DNA of 64,000 nt, taken from Thermus filiformis. GTDB taxonomy: Bacteria; Deinococcota; Deinococci; Deinococcales; Thermaceae. Made by a program: the position numbers and the translations under genes. The stretch is taken from the NCBI RefSeq assembly GCF_000771745.2, contig NZ_JPSL02000035.1, positions 1 to 64,000 of the forward strand. Direction: 5' to 3'. Position 1 is the stretch's first letter. Each line of letters opens with the position of its first letter. The notes beneath the pieces were generated by a model. That model worked only from the letters and a program-made list of their open reading frames with translations, made no database searches and was not told the DNA's origin. Positions 28,069 through 36,624 of this stretch are shown here, piece after piece.

Positions 28069-29427
28069 ATGACCCTGGTCTGGCTCCTCCTCCTTCTGGC
28101 CCTCCTCTCGGGTCTCGTGGCCTACCTGGGGGACCGGGTGGCCAAGTGGGTGGGGAAGCGGCACTGGCGGCTTTTCCACCTCCGTCCCCGCCAGACGGCC
28201 ACCCTGGTGGCGGTGGCCACCGGGGTGGTCATCGGCCTGATGGGGTTCGGCCTCTTCCTCCTGGTCAACCGCCAGGCCCGGGAAACGATCCTCGAGGCCG
28301 AGGCGGTCCGCCAGGAGCGGGACGCCCTCCTCTTGGAGAAGGCCCGCCTCCAGGAGGCCAGAAGCGCCCTGGAGGCCGAGGCCGCCCGGGCCCTGGCCGA
28401 GCTGAACCGGCTCAGGGCCGAGGGGGAGGAGCGCGCCCTCCTTCTGGAGCGGGCGGAGGCCCGCAGGACCGCCCTGGAGGGGGAGGTGGCCCGGCTTAAG
28501 GGGGAGGTCGCGGGGCTTCTCGCCCGCCAGAAGGCCCTGGAGGCGCGGCTCGCCCAGCTTTCCCAGGAGGCCGCCCGCAAAGAGGAGGCCCTGAGGGAGA
28601 AGGAGCGGCAGGTGGGGGAGAAGGAGGCCGCCCTGCGGGCCCTCGAGTCCGCCTTGCGGTCCCTCGAGGCCGCCCGGGCCCGGCTGGAGGAGGAGGCCCG
28701 CCAGGCCCGGCAGGAGAAGGAGGCCCTCCTTAAGGACCTCCAGGCCCAGACCGAGGCCCTGGCCGCCCTCAGGCGGGAGCGGGACCGGCTCCTTTCCGAG
28801 CGGGAGGCGCTCCAGAAGAGCCTGGCCCAGGCCCGGCGGGAGGCGGTGGCCCAGGAGGAGCGGCTGCAGAGCCTCCAGGCCCAGGCCCGGGCCCTGGAGG
28901 AGCGGCAGAAGGCCCTTTCCCGCAGCCTGGACCGGCTGGGCCAGGGGGTGCGGCTGGGGGGGGTCCGGGTGGAGGGGGCCTCCGAGGTCCTGGCCTTCGC
29001 CGAGCGGCAGGCCCGGCTTTTGGGCTTCTCCGGAGCGGTGGTGCGGGGGGAGGTTCCGGGGCCGGGGTACGCGGTCCTGGAGGGCCAGGGGGTGGAGGAG
29101 GGGCGGCTCCGGGTGGGGGTGCGGTTCTACCCCCGGAGGAAGGCCTTCCCCGCGGGCACGCTCCTGGCCTTCGCCGAGCTTCCCTCGCCGGGGTCGGAGC
29201 GGTTTTTGAAGCGCCTCGAGGCCCTCTATGAGAAAGCCCGCGCCCGGCTGGTCCAGGCGGGCTTTCCCCCGGACCTTTTGGCCTTCTCCCGGGAGGAGGC
29301 CCTGGCCTTCCAGGCGAGCCTCCGGGGGGTCCAGCAGGGGCTGGTGGTGGGGGTGGCGGCGGGAAGGGACCTCTGGACCACCGACCCCCCCGACCTCCTC
29401 TACCTGGCCCTTTTCACCCTGCCTTAG
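28069..29427 (+). CDS. DUF3084 membrane-anchored coiled-coil protein
   Basis: A 452-residue protein with two N-terminal membrane helices (about 3-20 and 40-65), a long alanine/arginine/glutamate-rich coiled coil (about 70-305), and a C-terminal globular domain (about 310-452). This is the architecture of DUF3084 proteins, known mainly from cyanobacteria and Deinococcus-Thermus; the function is not established. ATG 28069 gives MTLVWLLLLLALLSG. It follows lptB by 19 bp, so both are one unit, suggesting an envelope role. The last 14 bp overlap the convergent prmC. Confidence 0.85.
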   Translation: MTLVWLLLLLALLSGLVAYLGDRVAKWVGKRHWRLFHLRPRQTATLVAVATGVVIGLMGFGLFLLVNRQARETILEAEAVRQERDALLLEKARLQEARSALEAEAARALAELNRLRAEGEERALLLERAEARRTALEGEVARLKGEVAGLLARQKALEARLAQLSQEAARKEEALREKERQVGEKEAALRALESALRSLEAARARLEEEARQARQEKEALLKDLQAQTEALAALRRERDRLLSEREALQKSLAQARREAVAQEERLQSLQAQARALEERQKALSRSLDRLGQGVRLGGVRVEGASEVLAFAERQARLLGFSGAVVRGEVPGPGYAVLEGQGVEEGRLRVGVRFYPRRKAFPAGTLLAFAELPSPGSERFLKRLEALYEKARARLVQAGFPPDLLAFSREEALAFQASLRGVQQGLVVGVAAGRDLWTTDPPDLLYLALFTLP

Positions 29428-30223
29428 GGGTCCGCGCCCGCAGGTACCGGGGCCGGCCCGCCAGGTCCTCCTTCACCTCCACCTCCTCAAACCCCATACC
29501 CGCCATCTCCCGGGCTAAAAGGTGGACGTTCTCGGGGGCGAGCTCCAAATAGACCCACCCCCCGGGCCGCAGGGCCTCCCGGGCCTCCCGCACCAGGGGC
29601 CGGGCCACGGAAAGCCCCTCCTCGCCCGCGTAGAGGGCCAGGGGGTTCTCATGGGCCAGCTCCTTGGGGGCCTCCTTCCGGTAGGCCTCCGGGAGGTAGG
29701 GGGGGTTGGAAAGGATCAGGTCCAGCCCCGATAGCCCCCCGGTGAGGGGGAGGGGGAGGAAGCGGACCTCGAGGCCCAGCCTACGGGCGTTCTCCTCGGC
29801 CAGGGCCAGAGCAACTGGGTCCACCTCCGTGGCCCAGACCTCGGCCTCGGGCCGGTGGGCCTTGTAGGCCAAAGCGATGGCCCCGCTCCCCGTCCCCACG
29901 TCCAGGACCCGGGGGGCCTTTAGGGGCAGCTCCAAGGCCCAGGCCACCAGGCCCTCCGTCTCCGGCCTGGGGATCAGGACCCCCTCCCGCATCCTTAAGG
30001 GGAGGCCGAAGAACTCCCACTCCCCCAGCAGGTACTGGAGGGGGTAGCCCGAAAGCCGCTTGGAAAGAAGGGTCAGGGCCTCCTCCTGGGCCGCCGGGGG
30101 CACCTCGGCCCATAGGGCCTCGAGGGGGGAGACCCCCAGGGCCTTGGCCAGGAGGAAGAGGGCCTCCCGCCTGGGGAGGCCCGCCTCCTCAAGCCTCTTC
30201 TCCAGGAGCCTCAGAAACCGCAC
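29414..30223 (-). CDS. prmC: Release factor glutamine methyltransferase
   Basis: A 269-residue enzyme that N5-methylates the GGQ glutamine of release factors with S-adenosylmethionine. It has the five-helix N-terminal domain (about 1-75) and a Rossmann methyltransferase domain (SAM motif VLDVGTGSGAIALA). The catalytic motif NPPY is in LILSNPPYLPEAY. It overlaps the end of jag by 35 bp, so it belongs to the rnpA-yidD-yidC-jag unit as its last gene. Confidence 0.94.
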   Translation of the reverse strand: MRFLRLLEKRLEEAGLPRREALFLLAKALGVSPLEALWAEVPPAAQEEALTLLSKRLSGYPLQYLLGEWEFFGLPLRMREGVLIPRPETEGLVAWALELPLKAPRVLDVGTGSGAIALAYKAHRPEAEVWATEVDPVALALAEENARRLGLEVRFLPLPLTGGLSGLDLILSNPPYLPEAYRKEAPKELAHENPLALYAGEEGLSVARPLVREAREALRPGGWVYLELAPENVHLLAREMAGMGFEEVEVKEDLAGRPRYLRARTPKAG

Positions 30224-30767
30224 GGGGGTAGATGACCACGTGCCGCTCCTCCCCCTCCCCCTGGCTTTCCGTGGTGACCTTGGGGTGGTGCTTCAGGAGC
30301 ATGTGGATCACCCGGCGCTCCGAGGGGCGCATGGGGGGGAGGTGGAGGGGGGTCTGGCTCAGCTCCACCTGGAGGGCGGCCTCGAGGGCCAGCTTTCTCA
30401 GCCGCTCCTCCTGCCGCTTCCGGTATCCGGCCGCGTCCAGCTGGACCCGGTGGCTCCCTCCGAAGCGCTTGGCCAAGTAGACGCTCGCCAGGTACTCCAC
30501 CGCCTTGAGGGTTCGGCCCTCTTTCCCGATGAGCCGGCCCAGGTCCCCGCCCAGGACCTCGGCCTTCAGGACCTCCCCCTCCTGGCGCACCTCCACGCTG
30601 TGCCGGGGGTCCAGGTGGAGGAGGAGGCCCACCAGGAACTCCTCCAGGGCCTCCTTGGGGCCCTTCTCTGGCGCCGCCTTTTCCTTCAGCTCCACCTGGG
30701 GGAGGCCCTCCTCCAAGACCCCCAGGTCGGAGAGGAGGTCGTCCAGGTTCTTCTTCCGCTCGTCCAT
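30189..30767 (-). CDS. jag: Jag/KhpB-type RNA-binding protein (KH and R3H)
   Basis: A 192-residue protein with a KH domain (about 58-130, containing GGDLGRLIGKEGRTLKAVEY) and an R3H domain (about 130-190, R-S-E-R-R-V-I-H within MRPSERRVIHMLLKHHP). The family binds RNA and affects cell division and envelope gene expression; jag classically neighbours yidC. The Jag-N domain of Firmicutes is replaced by a short acidic/lysine-rich N-terminus. It follows yidC by 9 bp. Confidence 0.9.
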   Translation of the reverse strand: MDERKKNLDDLLSDLGVLEEGLPQVELKEKAAPEKGPKEALEEFLVGLLLHLDPRHSVEVRQEGEVLKAEVLGGDLGRLIGKEGRTLKAVEYLASVYLAKRFGGSHRVQLDAAGYRKRQEERLRKLALEAALQVELSQTPLHLPPMRPSERRVIHMLLKHHPKVTTESQGEGEERHVVIYPRAVSEAPGEEA

Positions 30768-30776
30768 GCCCTCAGT

Positions 30777-32072
30777 CTACTTGGCGGGCAGGGGCTTCAG
30801 GCTCCGGTTGATCAGCCACTGCTGGAGGAGGCCGATCAGGTTGGACAGAATCCAATAGAGCGTGACCCCGGAGGGGAACTGGAGGACCAGGAAGATGAAG
30901 ATCAGGTTCATGAAGAGGCTCTGCCGGATGACGTCCTTGTTCCCGTGGGCGGAGAGCCAGGTGGAGGCGAAGGTGGAGGCCACGTAGAGGGCGGGGAGGA
31001 TGTACAAGGGGTCGGGCAGGGCCAGGTCCGGGATCCAGAGGAAGCCCTGGCCGAACTCGTAGTTGGCGATCACCTTCCAAAGGAGGAAGAGGATGGGGAT
31101 CTGGATGAAGAGGGGCAGGCAGCCCGCGGCCGGGTTGACCTTGTGCTCCTGGTAGAGTTTCATGGTGGCCTCGGTCCGCTTCTCCGGGTCGTCCTTGTAC
31201 TTCTTGTTGATCTCCTGGATCAGCGGCTGGAGGCGCTGCATCTCGGCCATGCTCTTAAACTGCTGGTGCATCAGGGGCCAGAGGAGGAGGCGCACCAGGA
31301 GGGTCAGGACGAAAATGGCCAGGGCCCAGCTCCCTGTGTAGCGGTGGGCGGCCTCCATGACCCAGAGTAGGCCCAGGGAGAGGGTCCCCCAGAGGTTGGG
31401 GGTGAAGAGGCCGGGGAGGGAGAGGAGGCCCTCCACGTGGAACCGGACCAGCTCGTTCTGCCCCCCGTAGACCTTCAGGGCCTGGCCTGCCCCCAGGCGC
31501 ACCTCCCCCTCCTGGCCCAGGAGCTTGGCCGAAAAAGGCCCCCCGTAGAGGACCAGGGCGTACCCCGCCTTGGGCCGGGTTTGCCAGGCCAGGTAGACCG
31601 CCTGCCCTTCCCCCGAGGCCTGGGGGGCGGTCTGGCCCTGGAGGAGGACCTTCGGGGTGCCCGCGGCCTGGGCCTTCAGGACCAGGGGGAAGTCCGGCCG
31701 GACCTCCACGGTGTAGAGGCTTTTGTGGATGCGGTAGGTGAGGGTCTTCCCCTCCGCCTGGAACTCGGCCAGGAGGAGGTTCCCCTCCTGGCGAAACTCC
31801 GCCTTCTGGGCCCGGAAGCCCAGGGGCTCGAGGATGGCCCCGCCGTTTCCCAGGTTGGGGGCCTTGGCGTAGGCCCCGCCGAAGTCCGTGCCCTTGTAGG
31901 TCTTTACGTACCAGCCCACCACCTGGCCGGTCTCGCTGAAGGCCAGGTCGGCCACCGTGGTCACCGCCACGTGCTCGAGGGTCCCGTCCCCGTTCACGTC
32001 CGCGGTCTTCCACCCCACCTCCAGGGCCAAGGCGGGCAGGAGGACGAAGAGAAGGGGGAAAAGCCGGGTCAT
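30777..32072 (-). CDS. yidC: Membrane protein insertase YidC
   Basis: This 431-residue inner-membrane protein inserts and folds membrane proteins, alone or with Sec. It has a signal/first membrane helix ([20 protein letters not shown]), a periplasmic beta-sandwich domain (about 20-210), and the conserved five-helix core beginning [20 protein letters not shown]. The hydrophilic-groove arginine is expected within this helix ([18 protein letters not shown]). The protein ends in a short basic tail, RSLKPLPAK. Its ATG overlaps the yidD stop. Confidence 0.95.
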   Translation of the reverse strand: MTRLFPLLFVLLPALALEVGWKTADVNGDGTLEHVAVTTVADLAFSETGQVVGWYVKTYKGTDFGGAYAKAPNLGNGGAILEPLGFRAQKAEFRQEGNLLLAEFQAEGKTLTYRIHKSLYTVEVRPDFPLVLKAQAAGTPKVLLQGQTAPQASGEGQAVYLAWQTRPKAGYALVLYGGPFSAKLLGQEGEVRLGAGQALKVYGGQNELVRFHVEGLLSLPGLFTPNLWGTLSLGLLWVMEAAHRYTGSWALAIFVLTLLVRLLLWPLMHQQFKSMAEMQRLQPLIQEINKKYKDDPEKRTEATMKLYQEHKVNPAAGCLPLFIQIPILFLLWKVIANYEFGQGFLWIPDLALPDPLYILPALYVASTFASTWLSAHGNKDVIRQSLFMNLIFIFLVLQFPSGVTLYWILSNLIGLLQQWLINRSLKPLPAK

Positions 32073-32311
32073 CTCGCCCCCTCCTTCCTGGGGGGGAAGA
32101 CGAGGGGGACCGGGTCCAGCCCCCCGGGGTTCAGGGGGTGACAGCGGAGGATGCGCCGGACGGCCAGATAACTACCCCAGAAGGCCCCGTGCCGCTCCAC
32201 CGCCTCGAGGGCGTAGGCCGAGCAGGTGGGGTGGAAGCGGCAGGTCTTGGGTTTTAGGGGGGAGATGAAGCCGCGGTAGAACCGGATGGACCAGAGGAGT
32301 AAAGCGCGCAC
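32069..32311 (-). CDS. yidD: Membrane protein insertion efficiency factor YidD
   Basis: An 80-residue protein with the three conserved cysteines of the family in [19 protein letters not shown] and [10 protein letters not shown]. It has an N-terminal amphipathic helix and assists YidC-dependent insertion at the membrane. It lies 5 bp after rnpA and overlaps yidC by 4 bp, the usual gene order. Confidence 0.94.
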   Translation of the reverse strand: MRALLLWSIRFYRGFISPLKPKTCRFHPTCSAYALEAVERHGAFWGSYLAVRRILRCHPLNPGGLDPVPLVFPPRKEGAR

Positions 32312-32316
32312 GGGCC

Positions 32317-32892
32317 CTATTGTACCAGCCCGCTCTTCTTGAGGGCGAGGAAGAGGTCCCGGGCCAGCTCGGCGAAGCCCGCGTCCTTGGCCTCGGGCTG
32401 GGCGATCACCAGGAGGTCGGCCGGGGGCAGGTGGAGCCGCCTCAGGATCTCCCGGATGCGCCGGCGCACCTTGTTCCGCACCACCGCCTTGCCCACCTTC
32501 TTGGAGACCACGATCCCCACCGCCACCCCCTCCTGGCGGGGGAGCCAGCGGACCAAAACGAGCCGCCCCCGGCCGGAGCGGCCCTTCTTCAGCCGCTGGA
32601 AGGCCCGGTCGCCCTTCAGGGAGACGAGGCCCTTTCCTCCCGCCTTCTTGGGGCTCGAGGCCTGGGAAGCCTTAGAACCCCCATCCCGGTCCGGGCCGGG
32701 ATGGGGGGGCTTGCCAGGGCCCCCAGCTTGGCCTGCGCCAAGCTGGGGTGGTATCACACGGTGAGGCGGTGGCGCCCCTTCTGCCGCCTGCGCTTCAGCA
32801 CCTTCCGCCCGCCCTTGGTCTTCATCCGGGCCCGGAAGCCGTGGGTCTTGGCCCGCTTGCGCCTGTTGGGTTGCCAAGTCCTTTTCATCCAT
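32317..32892 (-). CDS. rnpA: RNase P protein with long N-terminal extension; encloses rpmH
   Basis: The protein subunit of RNase P, which matures tRNA 5' ends; 191 residues. The conserved fold starts near residue 89 ([14 protein letters not shown]) and contains the RNR-type motif [16 protein letters not shown]. Residues 1-46 come from DNA that also encodes L34 in another frame. Residues about 47-88 are the translation of a dispersed palindromic element, read in frame. The start at 32892 is 4 nt before the rpmH start, exactly the arrangement described for Thermus rnpA/rpmH, where RnpA length varies between strains. yidD follows by 5 bp. Confidence 0.93.
   Translation of the reverse strand: MDEKDLATQQAQAGQDPRLPGPDEDQGRAEGAEAQAAEGAPPPHRVIPPQLGAGQAGGPGKPPHPGPDRDGGSKASQASSPKKAGGKGLVSLKGDRAFQRLKKGRSGRGRLVLVRWLPRQEGVAVGIVVSKKVGKAVVRNKVRRRIREILRRLHLPPADLLVIAQPEAKDAGFAELARDLFLALKKSGLVQ
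32629..32753 (-). repeat. Palindromic element copy 4, at the rpmH stop and inside rnpA
   Basis: On the minus strand the element starts TACCACCCC directly after the rpmH TGA (32756-32754). Module A has arms AGCTTGGC/GCCAAGCT and module B ATCCCGG/CCGGGAT. A worn tail resembling the family tail (AAGGCTTCCCAGGCC and on) ends about 32629. The distal terminus is degenerate and its limit approximate. rnpA stays open through the whole element. Confidence 0.75.
32754..32888 (-). CDS. rpmH: Ribosomal protein L34, nested inside rnpA
   Basis: A 44-residue basic protein, [20 protein letters not shown] at the N-terminus, then [22 protein letters not shown] and TV. This is the complete L34 of the large ribosomal subunit. 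It lies entirely within the rnpA reading frame in a different phase, starting 4 nt after the rnpA start. A single GGAGG (minus strand, about 32896-32900) must serve both starts. Its TGA is the left boundary of a palindromic element. Confidence 0.96.
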   Translation of the reverse strand: MKRTWQPNRRKRAKTHGFRARMKTKGGRKVLKRRRQKGRHRLTV

Positions 32893-32931
32893 CTCCCTCC
32901 TTAGGGGGGACTGCCCCCGGCACAGACTTCC

Positions 32932-32940
32932 AGTCTACCA
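32932..32940 (-). promoter_or_regulatory. Extended -10 of the rpmH/rnpA promoter
   Basis: The minus strand reads TGGTAGACTGG: -10 TAGACT preceded by TGG. The same string occurs upstream of arsR (41046-41054). No convincing -35 is seen at 17 bp, which fits an extended -10 promoter. Confidence 0.5.
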
Positions 32941-32992
32941 CATCCCCCGCTGGACTTGGTCTAACGCTTTTTCGCCCTCTGGAGGAGATCCG

Positions 32993-33021
32993 TTGACACC
33001 CCCCTTTCCCCCCGGTATACT
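32993..33021 (+). promoter_or_regulatory. Promoter of the liv operon
   Basis: -35 TTGACA (32993-32998) and -10 TATACT (33016-33021) with a 17-bp spacer, 17 bp before the livG start. It is close to the ideal housekeeping promoter. Confidence 0.9.
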
Positions 33022-33038
33022 CTTACGCAAACACGACC

Positions 33039-33800
33039 ATGGCCCAGCTAGAAGTGCATAACCTCAACCTTAGTTTCGGCGGCGTGATGGCCCTGGCCGG
33101 GGTTTCCTTGCGGGTGGAAGCCGGGGAGCTCGTCTCCATTATCGGCCCCAACGGGGCGGGGAAGACCAGCCTCCTGAACTGCATCTCCGGCTTCTACCAC
33201 CCGCAAAGAGGCCGCATCCTCTTTGAGGGGCACGACCTCACCCGGGCCAGCCCCCACGAGATCACCCGGTACGGGATCGCCCGGGCCTTCCAGAACATAG
33301 AGCTCTTCTCCGGCCTCACCGTTTTGGAAAACCTGATGCTGGCCCGGCACACCCACCTCCGCTACGGCCTCCTCTCCGCCCTCTTCTTCTACGGCAGGCC
33401 CCTAAGGGAGGAGGTGCGGAACCGCCGGGCGGTGGAGGAGGTCATTGACTTCATGGAGCTCGAGCCCTACCGCAAGGCCCTGGTGGGGAACCTCCCCTAC
33501 GGGGTCAGGAAGCGGGTGGAGGTGGCCCGGGCCCTGGCCCTCTCCCCCCGGCTCCTCCTCCTGGACGAGCCCATGGCGGGCATGACCCTGGAGGAGAAGG
33601 AGGACATGGTCCGCTTCATCCTGGAGATGAAGGCCCGGGGCCTGACCGTGGTCCTCATTGAGCACGACCTGGGGGTGGTCATGGACATCTCCGACCGGGT
33701 CTACGTCCTGGACTTCGGCCAGGTGATCGCCGAGGGAGCCCCGGAGGAGGTGGCGAAAAACCCCCGGGTCCAGGAGGCCTACATGGGGGTGGAGGCGTGA
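33039..33800 (+). CDS. livG: Branched-chain amino acid ABC transporter ATPase LivG
   Basis: A cytoplasmic ATPase of 253 residues. Walker [19 protein letters not shown]-loop ARAFQNIELF, Walker B RLLLLDEPMAGM and switch IEHDLGVVMDI are present. The signature is the LivG form LPYGVRKRVEVARAL instead of LSGGQ. It powers uptake of leucine/isoleucine/valine-type solutes with LivF, LivH, LivM and the binding protein. It is the first gene after a strong promoter. Its TGA overlaps the next GTG start. Confidence 0.93.
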   Translation: MAQLEVHNLNLSFGGVMALAGVSLRVEAGELVSIIGPNGAGKTSLLNCISGFYHPQRGRILFEGHDLTRASPHEITRYGIARAFQNIELFSGLTVLENLMLARHTHLRYGLLSALFFYGRPLREEVRNRRAVEEVIDFMELEPYRKALVGNLPYGVRKRVEVARALALSPRLLLLDEPMAGMTLEEKEDMVRFILEMKARGLTVVLIEHDLGVVMDISDRVYVLDFGQVIAEGAPEEVAKNPRVQEAYMGVEA

Positions 33801-35734
33801 TCCGGCCCACGATGGAGCTCAAGCGCTACACCCTGCCCCAGCTCCTGCGCCTCCGGGCGGAGAAGGAGGGGGACCGGGTGGCCCTCCGGGAGAAGGACTA
33901 CGGCATCTGGAACGAGGTCACCTACGCCGAGTACTACGAGAAGGTCCTCCTCGTGGCCCACGGCCTTCTCTCCCTGGGCTTCGCCCCGGGGGAGAGGCTC
34001 GCCATCATCGCCGACAACATCCCCGAGTGGCTCTACGCCGAGCTGGGGGCCCAGGCGGTCCGGGGGGTGAGCGTGGGGGTGTACCAGAGCTCCCTGCCCG
34101 CGGAGATCGCCTACATGCTGGGCTACACCGGGGCCAGCCTGGTCCTGGCCGAGGACCAGGAGCAGGTGGACAAGCTTTACGAGATCCGGGGCGAGATCCC
34201 CCAGGTCCGCCACGTGATCTACGAGGACGAGAAGGGGATGCGGGGCTACCAAGACCCCTGGCTCCTCTCCTTCGCCGAGCTTTTGGAGCGGGGGCGGGAG
34301 CACCGGAGGAAGCACCCGGACGCGGTGGAGAAGCTCCTCCTCGAGGCCAGCCCCGAGGAGGTCTGCCACCTCTCCTCCACCTCCGGCACCACCGGCCGGC
34401 CCAAGGCGGCCATGCTCCGCCACCGCAACCTCATCCACATGGGGGTGGCCCTCCAGGAGGTGGACCCCCTCCTCCCCACGGACGACTACCTCTCCTTCCT
34501 CCCCCTCGCCTGGATCGGGGAGCAGATGATGTCCGTGGCCATGGCCCTCACCGGGGGGTTCGCGGTCAACTTCCCCGAGGAGGTGGAGACCGCCATGGAG
34601 GACCTCAAGGAGATCGGCCCCCACGTGATGTTCAGCCCGCCCCGGGTCTGGGAGGGCATCCAGAGCCAGATCTGGGTGCGCATCTCGGAAAGCCCCGCCT
34701 TCAACCGCTTCGTCTACGAGCGGCTTCTTCGGCTGGGCTACCGGGCGGCGGAGTACCGGATGCGGGGCAGGCCCATGCCCCTGGGGCTCCGCCTGGCCTA
34801 CCGCTTGGCCGACGCCCTCCTCTTCCGGCCCCTCCGGGACCAGCTGGGGTTCTTGCGCCTCAGGCGGGCCTACACGGGCGGGGCGGCCCTGGGGCCCGAC
34901 GTCTTCCGTTTCTTCCACGCCATCGGAGTGAACCTCAAGCAGATCTACGGCCAGACGGAGATCATCGGCATCGCCTTTGTCCACCGGGATGGGGACGTGC
35001 GCCACGACACCGTGGGCCTGCCCATACCTGGGACCGAGGTCAGGATCAGCGAGGAGGGGGAGATCCTCCTCCGCTCCGACGCGGTCTGCGCCGGGTACTG
35101 GGCGCGGCCCGAGGCCACGGCGGAGACCTTCCGGGACGGGTGGCTGCACACGGGGGATGCGGGCTACCTCACCGAGGACGGCCACCTGGTGGTCATAGAC
35201 CGCCTCTCCGACGTGATGCGCACCGCCAAGGGCACGGCCTTCAGCCCTCAGTTCATAGAGAACAAGCTGAAGTTCTCCCCCTACATCAAGGAGGCGGTGG
35301 TCTTCGGGGACGGGAAGCCCTTCCTCACCGCCTTCCTCAACGTTGACCCCCAGACGGTGGGCAAGTGGGCCGAGGACCGGGGCCTGGCCTACACCACCTA
35401 TCTGGACCTCTCCTTGAAGCCGGAGGTGGCGGAGCTCGTGAAGAAGGAGGTGGCGCGGGTGAACCAGGAGCTTCCCGAGGAACTCCGGATCCGGCGGTTC
35501 GTCCTGCTCTACAAGCTTCTGGACGCGGACGACGAGGAGCTGACCCGGACCGGTAAGGTGCGCCGGGGGCTGATCGCCAAGAAGTACGCCCCCCTGGTGG
35601 AGGCCCTTTACGGGGGGAAGGAGCGGGTGGAGGTGGAGGCGGAGTTCCGCTACCAGGACGGCAGCGTCCAGCGCCTTTCCACCCAGGTGCCCGTGCACAC
35701 CCTGGACGGGGTGCCCGTGGGGGGGGCGGCATGA
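33797..35734 (+). CDS. AMP-forming acyl-CoA synthetase embedded in the liv operon
   Basis: A 645-residue ANL-superfamily ligase of the long-chain (FadD15/FACL) type. P-loop STSGTTGRPKAAML, the motif IYGQTEIIG, and the C-terminal DRLSDVMRTAKGTAFSPQFI region are present. The start is GTG 33797, overlapping the livG stop; ATG 33812 (MELKRYTLPQ) is an alternative. The stop overlaps livH (ATGA). Because all links are overlaps, the enzyme is made together with the transporter, suggesting that the imported solute, or an organic acid derived from it, is CoA-activated. The substrate is unknown. Confidence 0.88.
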   Translation: MIRPTMELKRYTLPQLLRLRAEKEGDRVALREKDYGIWNEVTYAEYYEKVLLVAHGLLSLGFAPGERLAIIADNIPEWLYAELGAQAVRGVSVGVYQSSLPAEIAYMLGYTGASLVLAEDQEQVDKLYEIRGEIPQVRHVIYEDEKGMRGYQDPWLLSFAELLERGREHRRKHPDAVEKLLLEASPEEVCHLSSTSGTTGRPKAAMLRHRNLIHMGVALQEVDPLLPTDDYLSFLPLAWIGEQMMSVAMALTGGFAVNFPEEVETAMEDLKEIGPHVMFSPPRVWEGIQSQIWVRISESPAFNRFVYERLLRLGYRAAEYRMRGRPMPLGLRLAYRLADALLFRPLRDQLGFLRLRRAYTGGAALGPDVFRFFHAIGVNLKQIYGQTEIIGIAFVHRDGDVRHDTVGLPIPGTEVRISEEGEILLRSDAVCAGYWARPEATAETFRDGWLHTGDAGYLTEDGHLVVIDRLSDVMRTAKGTAFSPQFIENKLKFSPYIKEAVVFGDGKPFLTAFLNVDPQTVGKWAEDRGLAYTTYLDLSLKPEVAELVKKEVARVNQELPEELRIRRFVLLYKLLDADDEELTRTGKVRRGLIAKKYAPLVEALYGGKERVEVEAEFRYQDGSVQRLSTQVPVHTLDGVPVGGAA

Positions 35735-36624
35735 CCTACCTCCTCCAGCTCCTCCTCTCGGGGGTGGTGGTGGGCCTCATCTACGCCCTGGCCGCCTTGG
35801 GCTTCGTCCTCATCTACAAGGCGAGCCGGGTGGTGAACTTCGCCCAGGGCCAGTTCATCGCCATCGGGGCCTTCCTCGCCTACTGGGCCCTGACCGCCTT
35901 GGGGGTTTCCTTCCTCTTGGCCTTTGCCTTGGCCCTGGCCCTCACCGCCCTTTTGGGCTTCGGCGTGGAGCGCCTCTTCCTGAAGCGGCTCGTGGGCCAG
36001 CCCATCATCTCGGTCATCATGGTCACCATCGGCCTGGCCTCCTTCCTGGACGGGGTCATCCACCTCACGCCCTACGGGGCCGGGAACTACAGCTACCCGG
36101 CCTTCCTGCCTCCGGGCGGCCTGAGCTTTCTGGGGGTGACCGTCTCCTACGCTCAGCTTCTGGCCGTCCTCTTTACCCTGGGCTTCCTCCTCCTCTTCAC
36201 CTGGTTCTTCCAGCGCTCCACCCTGGGCATCGCCATGCGGAGCGTGGCCGACGACCAGATGGCGGCCATGAGCCTGGGGGTCTCGGTGGAGCGGGTCTTC
36301 GCCCTGGCCTGGGCGGCGGCGGGGCTCACGGCGGCCGCGGCGGGGCTGGTGGTGGGGACGGTCTCCGGCCTCAACCTGGACGGCCTCACCCACATCGGGC
36401 TCAAGGTCTTCCCGGCGGTGATCCTGGGCGGGCTGGACTCCATCCCCGGGGCGGTGGTGGGGGGCATCCTCATCGGCGTTCTGGAGAACCTGGCCTCGGG
36501 CTATCTGGACCTCTACGTCCCGGGCGGGGGGACGCGGGACGTCTTCCCCTTCTTGGTCCTGCTCCTGGTCCTTTGGTTCAAGCCCCACGGGCTTTTCGGT
36601 ACGGAGGAGATTGAGCGCGTATGA
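35731..36624 (+). CDS. livH: Branched-chain amino acid ABC permease LivH
   Basis: A 297-residue inner-membrane permease with about eight membrane helices. The family motif VNFAQGQFIAIGAF is near residues 35-48, and the coupling region ERVFALAWAAAGLTAAAAG and GGLDSIPGAVVGG are typical. It forms the channel with LivM. It is coupled by ATGA overlaps on both sides (acyl-CoA synthetase before, livM after). Confidence 0.93.
   Translation: MTYLLQLLLSGVVVGLIYALAALGFVLIYKASRVVNFAQGQFIAIGAFLAYWALTALGVSFLLAFALALALTALLGFGVERLFLKRLVGQPIISVIMVTIGLASFLDGVIHLTPYGAGNYSYPAFLPPGGLSFLGVTVSYAQLLAVLFTLGFLLLFTWFFQRSTLGIAMRSVADDQMAAMSLGVSVERVFALAWAAAGLTAAAAGLVVGTVSGLNLDGLTHIGLKVFPAVILGGLDSIPGAVVGGILIGVLENLASGYLDLYVPGGGTRDVFPFLVLLLVLWFKPHGLFGTEEIERV

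Noticed and set aside
33779-35698. 639-codon minus-strand frame opposite the liv-operon acyl-CoA synthetase
   Set aside because: Antisense shadow of a gene with full domain support and overlapping start-stop links.
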